In this document: positions 14,760 to 24,564 of the stretch, piece after piece
Layout of the letters: each line of letters opens with the position of its first letter
Numbering within the stretch: the first letter of the stretch is position 1
Assembly: GCA_934167685.1 (NCBI GenBank)
Contig: CAKPLQ010000015.1
Span: forward strand, 1-32,380
Source: an uncultured Clostridia bacterium
Lineage (GTDB): Bacteria; Bacillota; Clostridia; TANB77; CAG-508
Direction: 5' to 3'
Length of the DNA stretch: 32,380 bases
The notes under the pieces: generated by a model
Databases searched by the model: none
Told to the model about the DNA's origin: nothing
The model's input: only the letters and a program-made list of their open reading frames with translations
Made by a program: the position numbers and the translations under genes

Positions 14760-17700
14760 ATGAAGAAATTAAGTAAAAAGAGAAAGATAGTTATATTAAT
14801 AATATTAACAATATTAATAATTATAGGATTAAGAGTTTTTACAAAATCAAGAGCAAGTAAAACTGTAGAAATAACTGCCAAGTTTAAAGATGAAAGCAGA
14901 CTATTAAGTGATGAAATTTCCACAGTTATGGCTACAAATGAAGGAGAAAGCGGTATTTCGCTTGTACTGCCGGATTTTGCAAATGACAAAAAAGTTAGCA
15001 AATACATGGTAACACCAAAAAGCATCGAAGAAGAGAATACAGAAGAACAAGAAAAGACAATAGAAATGTTACCAGGGGACAAAATTTATTTAACACAAGA
15101 AGAAATAGAACAAGCCCAAGTAGAATTAAATGTTGAATACGACACATTAGAAGTTAATGAACAAATACTATATAATAAAAAATTAACATATTCAAAAGAA
15201 AACTCAGAAGAAGAAATAGTAAAAGCATATGGATACATGTTAGCTGATACCAAAATACAAGTTGCAGAAGCTGATATTTCAAATGTAACAGAAGAAATTA
15301 CTACAAATTATAGTGATTGGAAAATAGGAGAAAACTATAATATCAAATTAATTACTGATGAAAAAGAATATGTTCCAAGTGAATTCGGACAAAAACTTAA
15401 TATAGAAATATTAGTAGACAAAAAACAAGAAGATTTAGTATTAGAGGTAGCTGAAAATAAAATACAAGAAGTACCTAATGTAAAAAATAATGAAAATATA
15501 GTTAAGTTTGAAACTGAAAATTTAGAAACATATTTAATCTTATATGCAACTAACAAAGTTGCTGTATATGCTAATGAGACTGGCACACAAGCAAATGAAA
15601 ACATAGAAACAATAGCTGTAGGTGGAGAAGAAACAAAATTCAAAATAGATGATTATGAAAAAGACAAGAACTATTATTTAGGTTTGAATTATACAGAAAA
15701 TAATTCAAAAGAAAATACAGGTAAATATACAGAAAGTAATTTAAAAGATGTAACAATAAAATATTATGGATATGACTATAATCTAACAGAATTTACAAAA
15801 CCAGAAGAACATGATGTTTCATTAAATGCAACCGCACAGAGAACAACAACAGGAAGTATTTCAACATCACAAACTGGTTGGGGCTGGAACCAAACAACAT
15901 ATTATAGTAGAACAGATACTGTAACAATTACTGTTAGTGGGTTAAATGCTTTAAAACAACAATATCCGAACTTTAAAGCAGATTCTACTTGGACCTTGGA
16001 AGCTCAAATACCAAATAACAATTTTTCAAATTATTATTATGCAGATGGAACAGCTAGTGCCAATAGTGGTGTAAGTGTTAGATTAGGAACAAATACTATA
16101 ACAGTAACAGGTGATGATTCTTCAAGTTTGTTAACAAATGGCGATACATGTAAATTTACATTTAAAGTTACATTCCGTACAACAAATAGAAATTATATAA
16201 ATAATACAAGTTTTACAACATTAACAGTAAATTCATTTAAGACAACTGTTACAGTTGGAGAGTATACACCATATGGAACAATATCAGATACAGAACAACA
16301 AACATTAGTGTCTTATAGAAAATGTATACCAGTAGATAGTAATGGAAATATTTCAGTAGAGCTAATAGACAACCCATTTATGAATAGACCATTAGAAAGA
16401 GGCTTTAATGGTTGGAAAACAAATAATAGCAAATATTCTAGTAGTATAAGTACAAACACAAATACATTTGTGCAAACATTAAAAACAAATGTAAATAATA
16501 TAAAAGACAGTTCTGGAAATTATGTTATAGACTTGTACACAGATTGGGCAGAAGCAAATGTTATATTTGTAAGCTCAGCTGGAAGTAGTACTAATTCAGG
16601 AAAAACACCTAATAGTCCAATAAACAATAATTGGACAAATATAAATAGTAAAATTAATTCTAATATTAAAACTTGTACAAAAGCTTCAAATAGAGAAGTA
16701 AATATTATAGTTTTAATGCAAGGAACATTAGAGGCAAGTGGATTAACAGGTCCAAATACTGCATATACATTAACAAGTTTATATAATGGAAAAAATTATG
16801 GAAGTACAAATACATATTTAAGTGCTGGAAGTTCTAATGTAACATTAGATAGTGACTTACAATTAGAGTATTTATATGTATATTCAAATGCATCATATTC
16901 ATCATCAAGAGTAACAACAGATGGTACAAACTCAGTAACTCCATGTATATATGGAAATATGTATAATCTAAGAATAGGAAGAGGAATAATACCTACAAGT
17001 TCAAGCAATTGTACATGGGCACAAATACAAGGAGGATATTATAACCATAGTAGTTCAGAATATAAGTTAGTAATAGAATCTGGTATATATTATACTGCAC
17101 AACTATATAGAGCAGGAGGAGGAACAAATGCCAATACTGCTACAACTGCAAATGGAATAATGGTTATAGGTAATGACATAGACAGAAGAGATAATAACAA
17201 TGAAAGGTTAAAATTCTACAATAGAATATCTTCAAGAACTAATACGGCAACAAATAGCCCATATACTCAAAACAATTCTGATGCTGTAATAATAGATATG
17301 AATGTAAAAAGCGGAACAATAGGGGTAGACTTCTTTAATGGAGAATCGACAAGGGATGATAGTGAAAGAAATTATGCTGGAATATATATAGGAGGATATG
17401 GACAAACAGGAACTGATAAATCTGATAGACATCTACTTGTAGAAGGTGGAAATATTGCTAATGTAATAGGTGGACTTAATATTAGTAGTGGTGATATGTA
17501 TAAAACATATATGTATATAAAAGATGGAAATATTATCAACATAACAGGAGGAGCAGGATATACACATACTTATGGCGATAGAATAATACAAGTAACAGGA
17601 GGATGTATAAAATACAGTATAAGTGGAGGATCAAATGGAGTTGCTGCTAGTTCTACAAGTAATAATGGACAATTAACTGGAAATTCATTAATATATGTTG

Positions 17701-20700
17701 GAGGTGATGCACATGTTGGAGCATCATATACAACAGATGCAAACGGAAATAAGCAAATAACAGAAACAGATACTAGCTTATTATTATATGGCGTTAATGC
17801 TGGTAGTGTCTGTGGTGGTGCAAATGGAAATAAAAGTTATGCTGGACAAACTGATGGTTCATATATAATAATAGATGGAAACGTGGTTATTCATAATAAT
17901 GTATTTGGTGGAGGAAACTATGGAATAATAGGTTCATCAAATGGAGGAAGTCCTACAGCAAAGCCAATTCTTACATTTTCTAATGAATCATCTAACTTTC
18001 AAACAGGAAAAGAATATTTACTTTCATTAGATGCAACAGGAGGAAATGCATTAGCTGCAAATGGAACAAATGCAACAAATGAAGCTATTTCAACATCAGT
18101 AGAACCAAGTAATTCTGCAAAATGGGTTTTTGAAAGTGCAGGGAATAATCAATATTACATAAAAAATGCAGAAACAGGTGGATATATATATTTAACTAAT
18201 GTTTCAAGTTATAGTGAAGTAACAGCAGATGTTACAATATCTACAAGTAACAAAACGGCATTCTCTATAAGTGGAACTAATTCAAAACAATTAAGTTGCC
18301 AAGTTAGTTATACAAGCTATTGGGGGGGCAGCCAAACAGCAACGGTTTACTTAGGATATGATTACCAAGGAAATTGGATTGCATCAAACAATTATTATGG
18401 AGACTTTACATCTACTCTTTACTGTTTAACATATAAATTGCTTCCTAAAGACGATGGTACTGATGAAAATGACAGAGACACTGTTGTAAATATTAAAGTC
18501 TTTGGAGGAACAATAAAAAATAATATCTATGGAGGAGCAAACCAAAATAATATCTATGGAACTGTAAACTTAGTTATGAAAAATGGAATTGTCAATGGAG
18601 TAGTTTATGGTGGCTCTAATATAAAAGGAACGGTTTCTGGTTCAACATTAATTAATATATCTGGAGGTCAACTAGGAGCAGTATCAGACTCAGATATATC
18701 TGACTATACAAGTATAGATGCATTATTTGGAGGTGGACTTGGTTCTGAAACTAAAGTAGATGGAAGATCATTAGTAAACATACAAGATACGGATAATAAT
18801 TTAAATATCTATGGAAATGTGTATGGAGGAAGTTCACTTGGAACAATGAATGGTAATGTTAATGTTAATATTAAAGATTTACCAACAATAACAAATACAA
18901 TATCTATAACAGGATATGTATTTGGAGGAGGAAAAGGAAACTCTACAACACCAGCCACAGTTGAAGGAAATATAAAACTAAGTGTTGATGGAAGTAATCT
19001 AGAAAAATGTAGTATATTTGGTGGAAGTAACATAAATGGAACAATAAGTGGAGACATAGAACTTAAAATAGGAGAAAATAATAAATCTATAATACAGACT
19101 GTGTATGGCGGAGGAAATCAAGCAGGAATTGATACTAATACAAAAACTGTAAAAGTTTATTTATTAACAAATGCAAATATAACAAATGCATTTAATGGTG
19201 GAAAATCAGCAGATTTACTTTCTTCTGGAGAAGAGGATACAACAAGAGGAATATATTTAAAAGGTGGAACAGTAGAGAACATATATGGAGGTTCAGACTC
19301 ATCAGGAACGGTAACAGTAAGCAATGTATATATAGAAACAGGTACAGCTACTAATGTATATGGAGGAAACAACCAGGGAGGAACCACACAAATATCAAAG
19401 GTGTTCATCAAAGGTGGAGCAGTAACAAATGCTTATGGTGGTGGTGATAAAGCCGAAACAACTACATCTAATATAACAACTTCAGAAGGAACAATAGAGA
19501 ACATATACGGAGGAGGAAATCAAGCAGGGGTTGCAACAACAAATGTAGTCACAAATGGAGGAAACATAGGAAAAATATTTGGAGGATCTAATAAAAGTGG
19601 AAATGTAGAAAAAAGCAATGTAACAACAAATGAAAGCACAACAGAAGATTCTACAAGTCCTGTAAAAATGCAGGTGCAAGCAACTGCAACCAAAACAGAA
19701 AGCTGGGAGAGTACAACATATCCAACAAAAGCAACATTAAAGATTACATTTTCAAATAATACATCTAAGGAAATTTCAAAATGGAATGCATTTATATATG
19801 CGCCAGATTCAAAATTAAAAGATAATTATACAAGTTCAGATATAGAAGAAGACAATGGAACATATAAATTGACAGAAAAAAATAGACATTATGGAACAAA
19901 TCCAATACCAGCAAATGGGACACTTACAATAGAATTTACAGTATTGTCAAATCAAGATGCGACTGCATTTGCAGTAGGATATGGTATGAATGGTACAAAT
20001 TCAGATGGAGAAACAGTAAGTAGTAGCAATGCAGTTATACAAACTGTATATGGTGGAAATAACCAAGGAGGAACTACCCAAAATACTAATGTAACAATAA
20101 ATGGTGGTGGAGTTCAAGATGTTTATGGTGGAGGAGACCAAGCAATATCAGGTAAAACTAATGTTAATATAAATGGACAAGTAAAAAAGAGAGTATTTGG
20201 AGGAGGAAATCAAGCAGGAGTCAACACAAATACTAATGTTACTGTAATTGGAGCAACTATAGGAGACAATGTTTATGGTGGAGGAAATGAAGGAACAGTA
20301 ACAGGAGACACATATGTAAAAGTAAAAAATACAACTTTAAACAATAGTTTATATGCAGGTGGAAATGGTTCTGCTGCAACAGTATATGGAAATACTAATT
20401 TAATAATGGAAGGAAAAAATAATGTTACAAATAGTGTATTTGGAGGAGGAAATCAAGCTGCAACAGGAATAGAGGCTAATAACAATTCTACAAGTACAGT
20501 AAATATTGTTGGAGGAATTATTGGAAAAAATGTTTATGGAGGAGCAAATACATCAGTAGTATATGGGAAAACACAAACAAATATAGGATATGATGCTGTA
20601 GGAGATACAAACTTAGAAAAAGGAGATATTAAAATTAATGGAACCGTATTTGGCGGAGGAGAAGCAAATGAATCTGGTAGTGAAGTGTACGATTTTGACT

Positions 20701-23396
20701 TTATAAGTGTAACTAAACAAATAGATATACAAATAGATGCAAATGGTCATAATAATTTTGATATACTAGGAAGTATATTTGGATCTGGTAATGCATCAAG
20801 TACAAGTGGAAAAAGCTATATTACAATTAAAAATTATGGGACATCAGATAAGCCTAAAAGTAATGTTTCTTTACAAAGAACAGATTGTGCAACAATAATA
20901 AACTCTGCACTTTCATTATCAGGAACAACAGATAGAACAAATGAATATTCAGCAGTATTCTTTTCAATAAGTAGAGTAAGCCAAGTAAAACTAAAAAACA
21001 ATTCAACATTATTCTTATGTAATGGAGCAAATTTATTGAAGGAACTAGATAGTGTAGTTGATATAGATGGAAAAGAAGAAAAAGGAACTGTCACAATAAA
21101 CGAAGATACTGGCGAAGTAACAAGAAATGTTAATAATAGAATTTATATGATGGAAGGTAAAAACTTAAATGTAGCATTAAATGAAAAAGCAACAATATAT
21201 GGTAAAGTACAAGGTATGTTTTTCTTTGGGTTATTTACAAACAGAAATAATCCAGCTACAAGTACAGGTTTATATCACAATAGTTATAATAATGGAGATA
21301 CAATAACAAACTCTGGAACATTTGTAACAAATTCTTATGTTATAGCAGAACATTTAACAAATCCAGAACATGATATAAAAGTTGATGGTTTTTATACAAA
21401 TTATAATAATGAAAATAATATAAAAGTAGATTATATACAACCAACGCCAGATGCCGATGTATATTATATGTGGGTAGCAGGTGAAAAGATGGATGTAAAA
21501 ACATTCAATATAGAGATGGTTGCATCAAAATATGCAACACTTGGAACATATGACTTAGCATTAACTGAATTCTCTAATCCTAATATCAAGTTTTATATTG
21601 CTGGATTTTCATCAGGACTAATCAATGATGTTTCATTAGTACCAGCAAATCAAATAGAATCAGTAGAGGCAGATGAAGACAAAGCTAATAGCCAGTTTGG
21701 ACTAACTATGAAAACAGGAAATATTGGCTGGCAAAATAAAGGAGAAACGCAATTTTTAACAGAAAATGGTGGAACATATACAGGAACAACAAGTTATAAT
21801 TCAGATAATACTAATTATACACCTAGGTTGAATTTTTACTTTTATCATTCACAGAACCTTACTGTCAAGAGAGCCTTAGGAGAAGTAAAAATAAGATTAC
21901 AAGTATGGACACCAATAGATGACTTAAATTATAAAATTTCATATATAGATATAAATGCAACATTATCAACAGCATTATTCCAAGACGACTATTATGAAGC
22001 AGCAATGACACCTGGACAAGAATATGGATTATTTACAACTACAGATACAACAATAACAAATCATAGTGCATTATCAGCATATTATTCATTGTTATTACAG
22101 AATTTTTCAGATAAAGAATATTATGACGAATATAAAGATTACCAGAGAGTATTAGTTTCAAGAGATACAAATAATTTACCATATGTATTTCCAGAAAATA
22201 CAAAACTAACTATGCTAGATATGGCAACAAATCAATATTATTATTATATTGTAACAGCAGATGATGTCGCGAACAAAAAATATATATACAAATTATCGGA
22301 TTTTATTTCAATGGGAAGTGAAGATGCTAAATTTAAAGAAAGCGAAATGTTTGATAAATATTATAAAAAGGATGAAAACTTAATTTATGAGAATTTTATA
22401 TTTCATGTAAATTTAGAAAATACTACTATTACAGAAAACATAATAGATAATTCATTATTAATGGAGCTAAGAAACCCTGATAATCAAACAATAATAGGAG
22501 TATTAGGAATACAAAGGGAAAATATGTTATACAATGTTTTTTGCGATAAAGATGCAACTATAAAAGTAAAAGGAACTATTGATCCAGAAACAATATATTT
22601 GGGTAGTACGATAAGACTAAATGTTAATACTGAATTTACTCAAGAACTACTTGGATCAAAGACTATTTACGATACACAATATTTTGATAAACAACTTGGT
22701 ATAAAAATAAGTGTATATGATAGTAATGGAAACAGGTTAAATAATGACAGTTTACTTGGAGTAAATTTTGAATTAGATGGAAAGACATATTATCCTAGAG
22801 TTGATGGTACAACCAGAATAAACATAGCAGATAAAGTAACTGATGTATTAGCAAAAATTCAAATAAATACAGAAAACAACAAAACATGGGCAACTGGAGA
22901 TTATAAGATAAGAATAGAATCATTTGGTTCTTCAGATGGAATCTATTATGGACTTACGGCATCAGATATGGTGGAACTAAATATCAGAATAATAAATCAA
23001 TCATTTGGTTTAAAAGTAATAACTTCAGACAAAGACAAAATTGTAGATAAAGATTCAGGAACTACAGTAGGTGGAAGTAATTCTATTGCAACAGTATTAC
23101 AATATTCATCTGCATTAAACGAACCCAATATTGCGGTATCATTATACAGAAGAGATTATACAGAAGAATTTTCACAAAAATATAATTTAGTGGATTTAAA
23201 AGATTATGTATCAACAGAATTAACGGCAACAAAGAGAGAAAAAGAATATGTAGTGACAGAAAGTCCAGTAGAAACTAGTACGCATTTCTTAGTTTTAAAA
23301 CAAAATTTAATAACAGGAACATACAGACTGGTATATAAATTATATGATGGAGATGTTTACATAGGAGAAGTCTACGAGTATATAATCATAAAATAA
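14760..23396 (+). CDS. Giant beta-helix surface protein (2878 residues)
   Basis: This single frame fills more than a quarter of the window. A basic start and membrane/leader helix (about 9-24) are followed by a beta-rich N-terminal region to about 590. A VIFVSSAGSS-type entry (about 600) then leads into a parallel beta-helix with over twenty copies of a (V/I)(Y/F)GG(G/S)NxxG turn, roughly 890-1980. Two non-repeat domains interrupt it: about 1067-1235 (aromatic, Ser-rich, trefoil-like by composition) and about 1630-1760 (strands like ATLKITFSNNTSKEISKW, resembling a carbohydrate-binding module). The C-terminal third (about 1980-2878) contains further beta-rich domains. There is no LPxTG, SLH or choline-binding motif at the end. 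Likely role: adhesin or structural exoprotein. A signal peptidase gene follows 29 nt later. Confidence 0.85.
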   Translation: MKKLSKKRKIVILIILTILIIIGLRVFTKSRASKTVEITAKFKDESRLLSDEISTVMATNEGESGISLVLPDFANDKKVSKYMVTPKSIEEENTEEQEKTIEMLPGDKIYLTQEEIEQAQVELNVEYDTLEVNEQILYNKKLTYSKENSEEEIVKAYGYMLADTKIQVAEADISNVTEEITTNYSDWKIGENYNIKLITDEKEYVPSEFGQKLNIEILVDKKQEDLVLEVAENKIQEVPNVKNNENIVKFETENLETYLILYATNKVAVYANETGTQANENIETIAVGGEETKFKIDDYEKDKNYYLGLNYTENNSKENTGKYTESNLKDVTIKYYGYDYNLTEFTKPEEHDVSLNATAQRTTTGSISTSQTGWGWNQTTYYSRTDTVTITVSGLNALKQQYPNFKADSTWTLEAQIPNNNFSNYYYADGTASANSGVSVRLGTNTITVTGDDSSSLLTNGDTCKFTFKVTFRTTNRNYINNTSFTTLTVNSFKTTVTVGEYTPYGTISDTEQQTLVSYRKCIPVDSNGNISVELIDNPFMNRPLERGFNGWKTNNSKYSSSISTNTNTFVQTLKTNVNNIKDSSGNYVIDLYTDWAEANVIFVSSAGSSTNSGKTPNSPINNNWTNINSKINSNIKTCTKASNREVNIIVLMQGTLEASGLTGPNTAYTLTSLYNGKNYGSTNTYLSAGSSNVTLDSDLQLEYLYVYSNASYSSSRVTTDGTNSVTPCIYGNMYNLRIGRGIIPTSSSNCTWAQIQGGYYNHSSSEYKLVIESGIYYTAQLYRAGGGTNANTATTANGIMVIGNDIDRRDNNNERLKFYNRISSRTNTATNSPYTQNNSDAVIIDMNVKSGTIGVDFFNGESTRDDSERNYAGIYIGGYGQTGTDKSDRHLLVEGGNIANVIGGLNISSGDMYKTYMYIKDGNIINITGGAGYTHTYGDRIIQVTGGCIKYSISGGSNGVAASSTSNNGQLTGNSLIYVGGDAHVGASYTTDANGNKQITETDTSLLLYGVNAGSVCGGANGNKSYAGQTDGSYIIIDGNVVIHNNVFGGGNYGIIGSSNGGSPTAKPILTFSNESSNFQTGKEYLLSLDATGGNALAANGTNATNEAISTSVEPSNSAKWVFESAGNNQYYIKNAETGGYIYLTNVSSYSEVTADVTISTSNKTAFSISGTNSKQLSCQVSYTSYWGGSQTATVYLGYDYQGNWIASNNYYGDFTSTLYCLTYKLLPKDDGTDENDRDTVVNIKVFGGTIKNNIYGGANQNNIYGTVNLVMKNGIVNGVVYGGSNIKGTVSGSTLINISGGQLGAVSDSDISDYTSIDALFGGGLGSETKVDGRSLVNIQDTDNNLNIYGNVYGGSSLGTMNGNVNVNIKDLPTITNTISITGYVFGGGKGNSTTPATVEGNIKLSVDGSNLEKCSIFGGSNINGTISGDIELKIGENNKSIIQTVYGGGNQAGIDTNTKTVKVYLLTNANITNAFNGGKSADLLSSGEEDTTRGIYLKGGTVENIYGGSDSSGTVTVSNVYIETGTATNVYGGNNQGGTTQISKVFIKGGAVTNAYGGGDKAETTTSNITTSEGTIENIYGGGNQAGVATTNVVTNGGNIGKIFGGSNKSGNVEKSNVTTNESTTEDSTSPVKMQVQATATKTESWESTTYPTKATLKITFSNNTSKEISKWNAFIYAPDSKLKDNYTSSDIEEDNGTYKLTEKNRHYGTNPIPANGTLTIEFTVLSNQDATAFAVGYGMNGTNSDGETVSSSNAVIQTVYGGNNQGGTTQNTNVTINGGGVQDVYGGGDQAISGKTNVNINGQVKKRVFGGGNQAGVNTNTNVTVIGATIGDNVYGGGNEGTVTGDTYVKVKNTTLNNSLYAGGNGSAATVYGNTNLIMEGKNNVTNSVFGGGNQAATGIEANNNSTSTVNIVGGIIGKNVYGGANTSVVYGKTQTNIGYDAVGDTNLEKGDIKINGTVFGGGEANESGSEVYDFDFISVTKQIDIQIDANGHNNFDILGSIFGSGNASSTSGKSYITIKNYGTSDKPKSNVSLQRTDCATIINSALSLSGTTDRTNEYSAVFFSISRVSQVKLKNNSTLFLCNGANLLKELDSVVDIDGKEEKGTVTINEDTGEVTRNVNNRIYMMEGKNLNVALNEKATIYGKVQGMFFFGLFTNRNNPATSTGLYHNSYNNGDTITNSGTFVTNSYVIAEHLTNPEHDIKVDGFYTNYNNENNIKVDYIQPTPDADVYYMWVAGEKMDVKTFNIEMVASKYATLGTYDLALTEFSNPNIKFYIAGFSSGLINDVSLVPANQIESVEADEDKANSQFGLTMKTGNIGWQNKGETQFLTENGGTYTGTTSYNSDNTNYTPRLNFYFYHSQNLTVKRALGEVKIRLQVWTPIDDLNYKISYIDINATLSTALFQDDYYEAAMTPGQEYGLFTTTDTTITNHSALSAYYSLLLQNFSDKEYYDEYKDYQRVLVSRDTNNLPYVFPENTKLTMLDMATNQYYYYIVTADDVANKKYIYKLSDFISMGSEDAKFKESEMFDKYYKKDENLIYENFIFHVNLENTTITENIIDNSLLMELRNPDNQTIIGVLGIQRENMLYNVFCDKDATIKVKGTIDPETIYLGSTIRLNVNTEFTQELLGSKTIYDTQYFDKQLGIKISVYDSNGNRLNNDSLLGVNFELDGKTYYPRVDGTTRINIADKVTDVLAKIQINTENNKTWATGDYKIRIESFGSSDGIYYGLTASDMVELNIRIINQSFGLKVITSDKDKIVDKDSGTTVGGSNSIATVLQYSSALNEPNIAVSLYRRDYTEEFSQKYNLVDLKDYVSTELTATKREKEYVVTESPVETSTHFLVLKQNLITGTYRLVYKLYDGDVYIGEVYEYIIIK
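17440..20690 (+). repeat. Beta-helix repeat region within the giant gene
   Basis: The translated region repeats VYGGGNQAG-like turns at irregular spacing of roughly 20-50 residues, for example near 19110, 19510, 20200 and 20440. At DNA level the core GGAGGAAATCAAGC recurs with near-identical sequence, so intragenic recombination could change repeat number. Confidence 0.8.
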
Positions 23397-23425
23397 TACA
23401 TATTATTGGAGGAAAATAATAAAAA

Positions 23426-24010
23426 ATGAAATATGATGTAGAGTCAATAAACAAAAGAAAAGAAAAAGAAAAAATCGTTAAAAGAATTATAGAAATTATT
23501 GCTATAATATTGATATATAACATAATTTTAATTATTATATCATCAATAAATGGTAAAGATTTTAGTATATTAGGATATAAGGCATATATTGTTAATACCA
23601 ATAGTATGGAGCCAACAATAGAAGTTGGAGATATTGTAATTATAAAAAAAGTCAAAGCAGAAAAGTTAAATCAAGGTGATGTAATAACCTTTACCCAAGA
23701 GGGCGAGGTTATTACACACCGAATTACTAAAATTGAAACAGAAGAAAAGAGTACACAGTATGTTACAAAAGGAGACAATAACAACACAGAAGATACTTTA
23801 AAAATAAAGTATGAAGACATTATAGGAAAAGAAATTTTGACAATACCACAATTAGGAAAAGCTATGCAATTACTAGACAGCAAAATAATTTTATTAATTA
23901 TAATTTTGATAATTTTAATTTGTGCATTTGTAAAAATACAAAAAAAAGAGAAATTAGAAAATAGGAGAGAAAAAAAGAAAATTGAAGAAAGCCAAAAAAA
24001 TAAAATTTAA
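23426..24010 (+). CDS. Signal peptidase I, ER/SipW type
   Basis: A 194-residue membrane peptidase. Helix 1 spans about 18-40 and helix 2 about 150-166. All catalytic boxes are intact: NSMEPTIEVGD with Ser60, THRI with His98, and KGDNNNTED with Asp117/Asp123. A charged tail follows helix 2. GGAGGA at 23408-23413 supports ATG 23426, although spacing is a little long. It lies 29 nt after the giant beta-helix gene, which is its most likely substrate by position. The next gene, a catalytically dead homologue, overlaps its end by 29 bp, so an active and an inactive copy are made side by side. Confidence 0.92.
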   Translation: MKYDVESINKRKEKEKIVKRIIEIIAIILIYNIILIIISSINGKDFSILGYKAYIVNTNSMEPTIEVGDIVIIKKVKAEKLNQGDVITFTQEGEVITHRITKIETEEKSTQYVTKGDNNNTEDTLKIKYEDIIGKEILTIPQLGKAMQLLDSKIILLIIILIILICAFVKIQKKEKLENRREKKKIEESQKNKI

Positions 24011-24563
24011 AAGTAAAGCAGAAATTATAAAAATATTAAAATACTTATTTAGCTTTATTGTGGGAATAGGTGTATTATATAATATTATTTTTTTATTAAA
24101 CACATCGATATCTTCAAAAGAATATTTCAACTTATTTGGTATTAGTTTGTTCAATATTGATAATGAACTTATGAAAGACGAACTTAACCCAAATGACTTA
24201 GTAATTGTAAAAGAAGTAAAAGAAAACAATTTAAAAGAAGGAGATATAATAGCATATCAAGTTCATGGCCAAATAAAAATAAGTAGAATTTACAATATTA
24301 ATGATAAAAAATATACAACAAAATATAATCAAGCGTATTATTTAAACATAGAAGAAATTGGTTATAATCAAATTATAGGAAAAGTAATAAAAAGAATTCC
24401 TGTTTTTGGGTTACTATTACAAATTTCACAAAACAAAATAACCAGTACAATAGTATGTATATTAATGCTTTGTGCAATATTGTATTATAGTAGTTTACTA
24501 AAGAGACAGAAATTAAGAGAAAGAAAAAAGAAAATGCAGACAAGATTAAAAGGAAGGAATTAA
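23982..24563 (+). CDS. Signal peptidase I-like protein, catalytic residues lost (pseudo-peptidase)
   Basis: A 193-residue protein with the two-helix layout of the family (about 20-40 and 149-167). Residues 56-75 align without gaps with the box of the intact enzyme at 3583 (LFNIDNELMKDELNPNDLVI against LFEVATGSMSPTIEVGDVVI), placing Leu63 at the catalytic serine. The THR box has become ISRI (Ser101 for His) and the GDNN box is gone. It should therefore not hydrolyse leaders. TTG 23982 follows AGGAGA (23963-23968) at long spacing and overlaps the active peptidase gene. With the protein at 2383 this is the second inactive copy, suggesting a retained non-catalytic role rather than chance decay. 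Confidence 0.75.
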   Translation: MKKAKKIKFKSKAEIIKILKYLFSFIVGIGVLYNIIFLLNTSISSKEYFNLFGISLFNIDNELMKDELNPNDLVIVKEVKENNLKEGDIIAYQVHGQIKISRIYNINDKKYTTKYNQAYYLNIEEIGYNQIIGKVIKRIPVFGLLLQISQNKITSTIVCILMLCAILYYSSLLKRQKLRERKKKMQTRLKGRN

Positions 24564-24564
24564 A

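Noticed and set aside
17440..20690. CRISPR-like or satellite array suggested by recurring GGAGGAAATCAAGC
   Set aside because: The repeats are irregularly spaced, all in one open frame, and explained by the protein's GG-turn beta-helix pattern; there are no equal-length repeats with unique spacers.
14760..23396. LPxTG or SLH wall anchoring of the giant protein
   Set aside because: The C-terminus ends in an ordinary beta segment (GEVYEYIIIK) with no sorting signal, membrane helix or SLH repeat.
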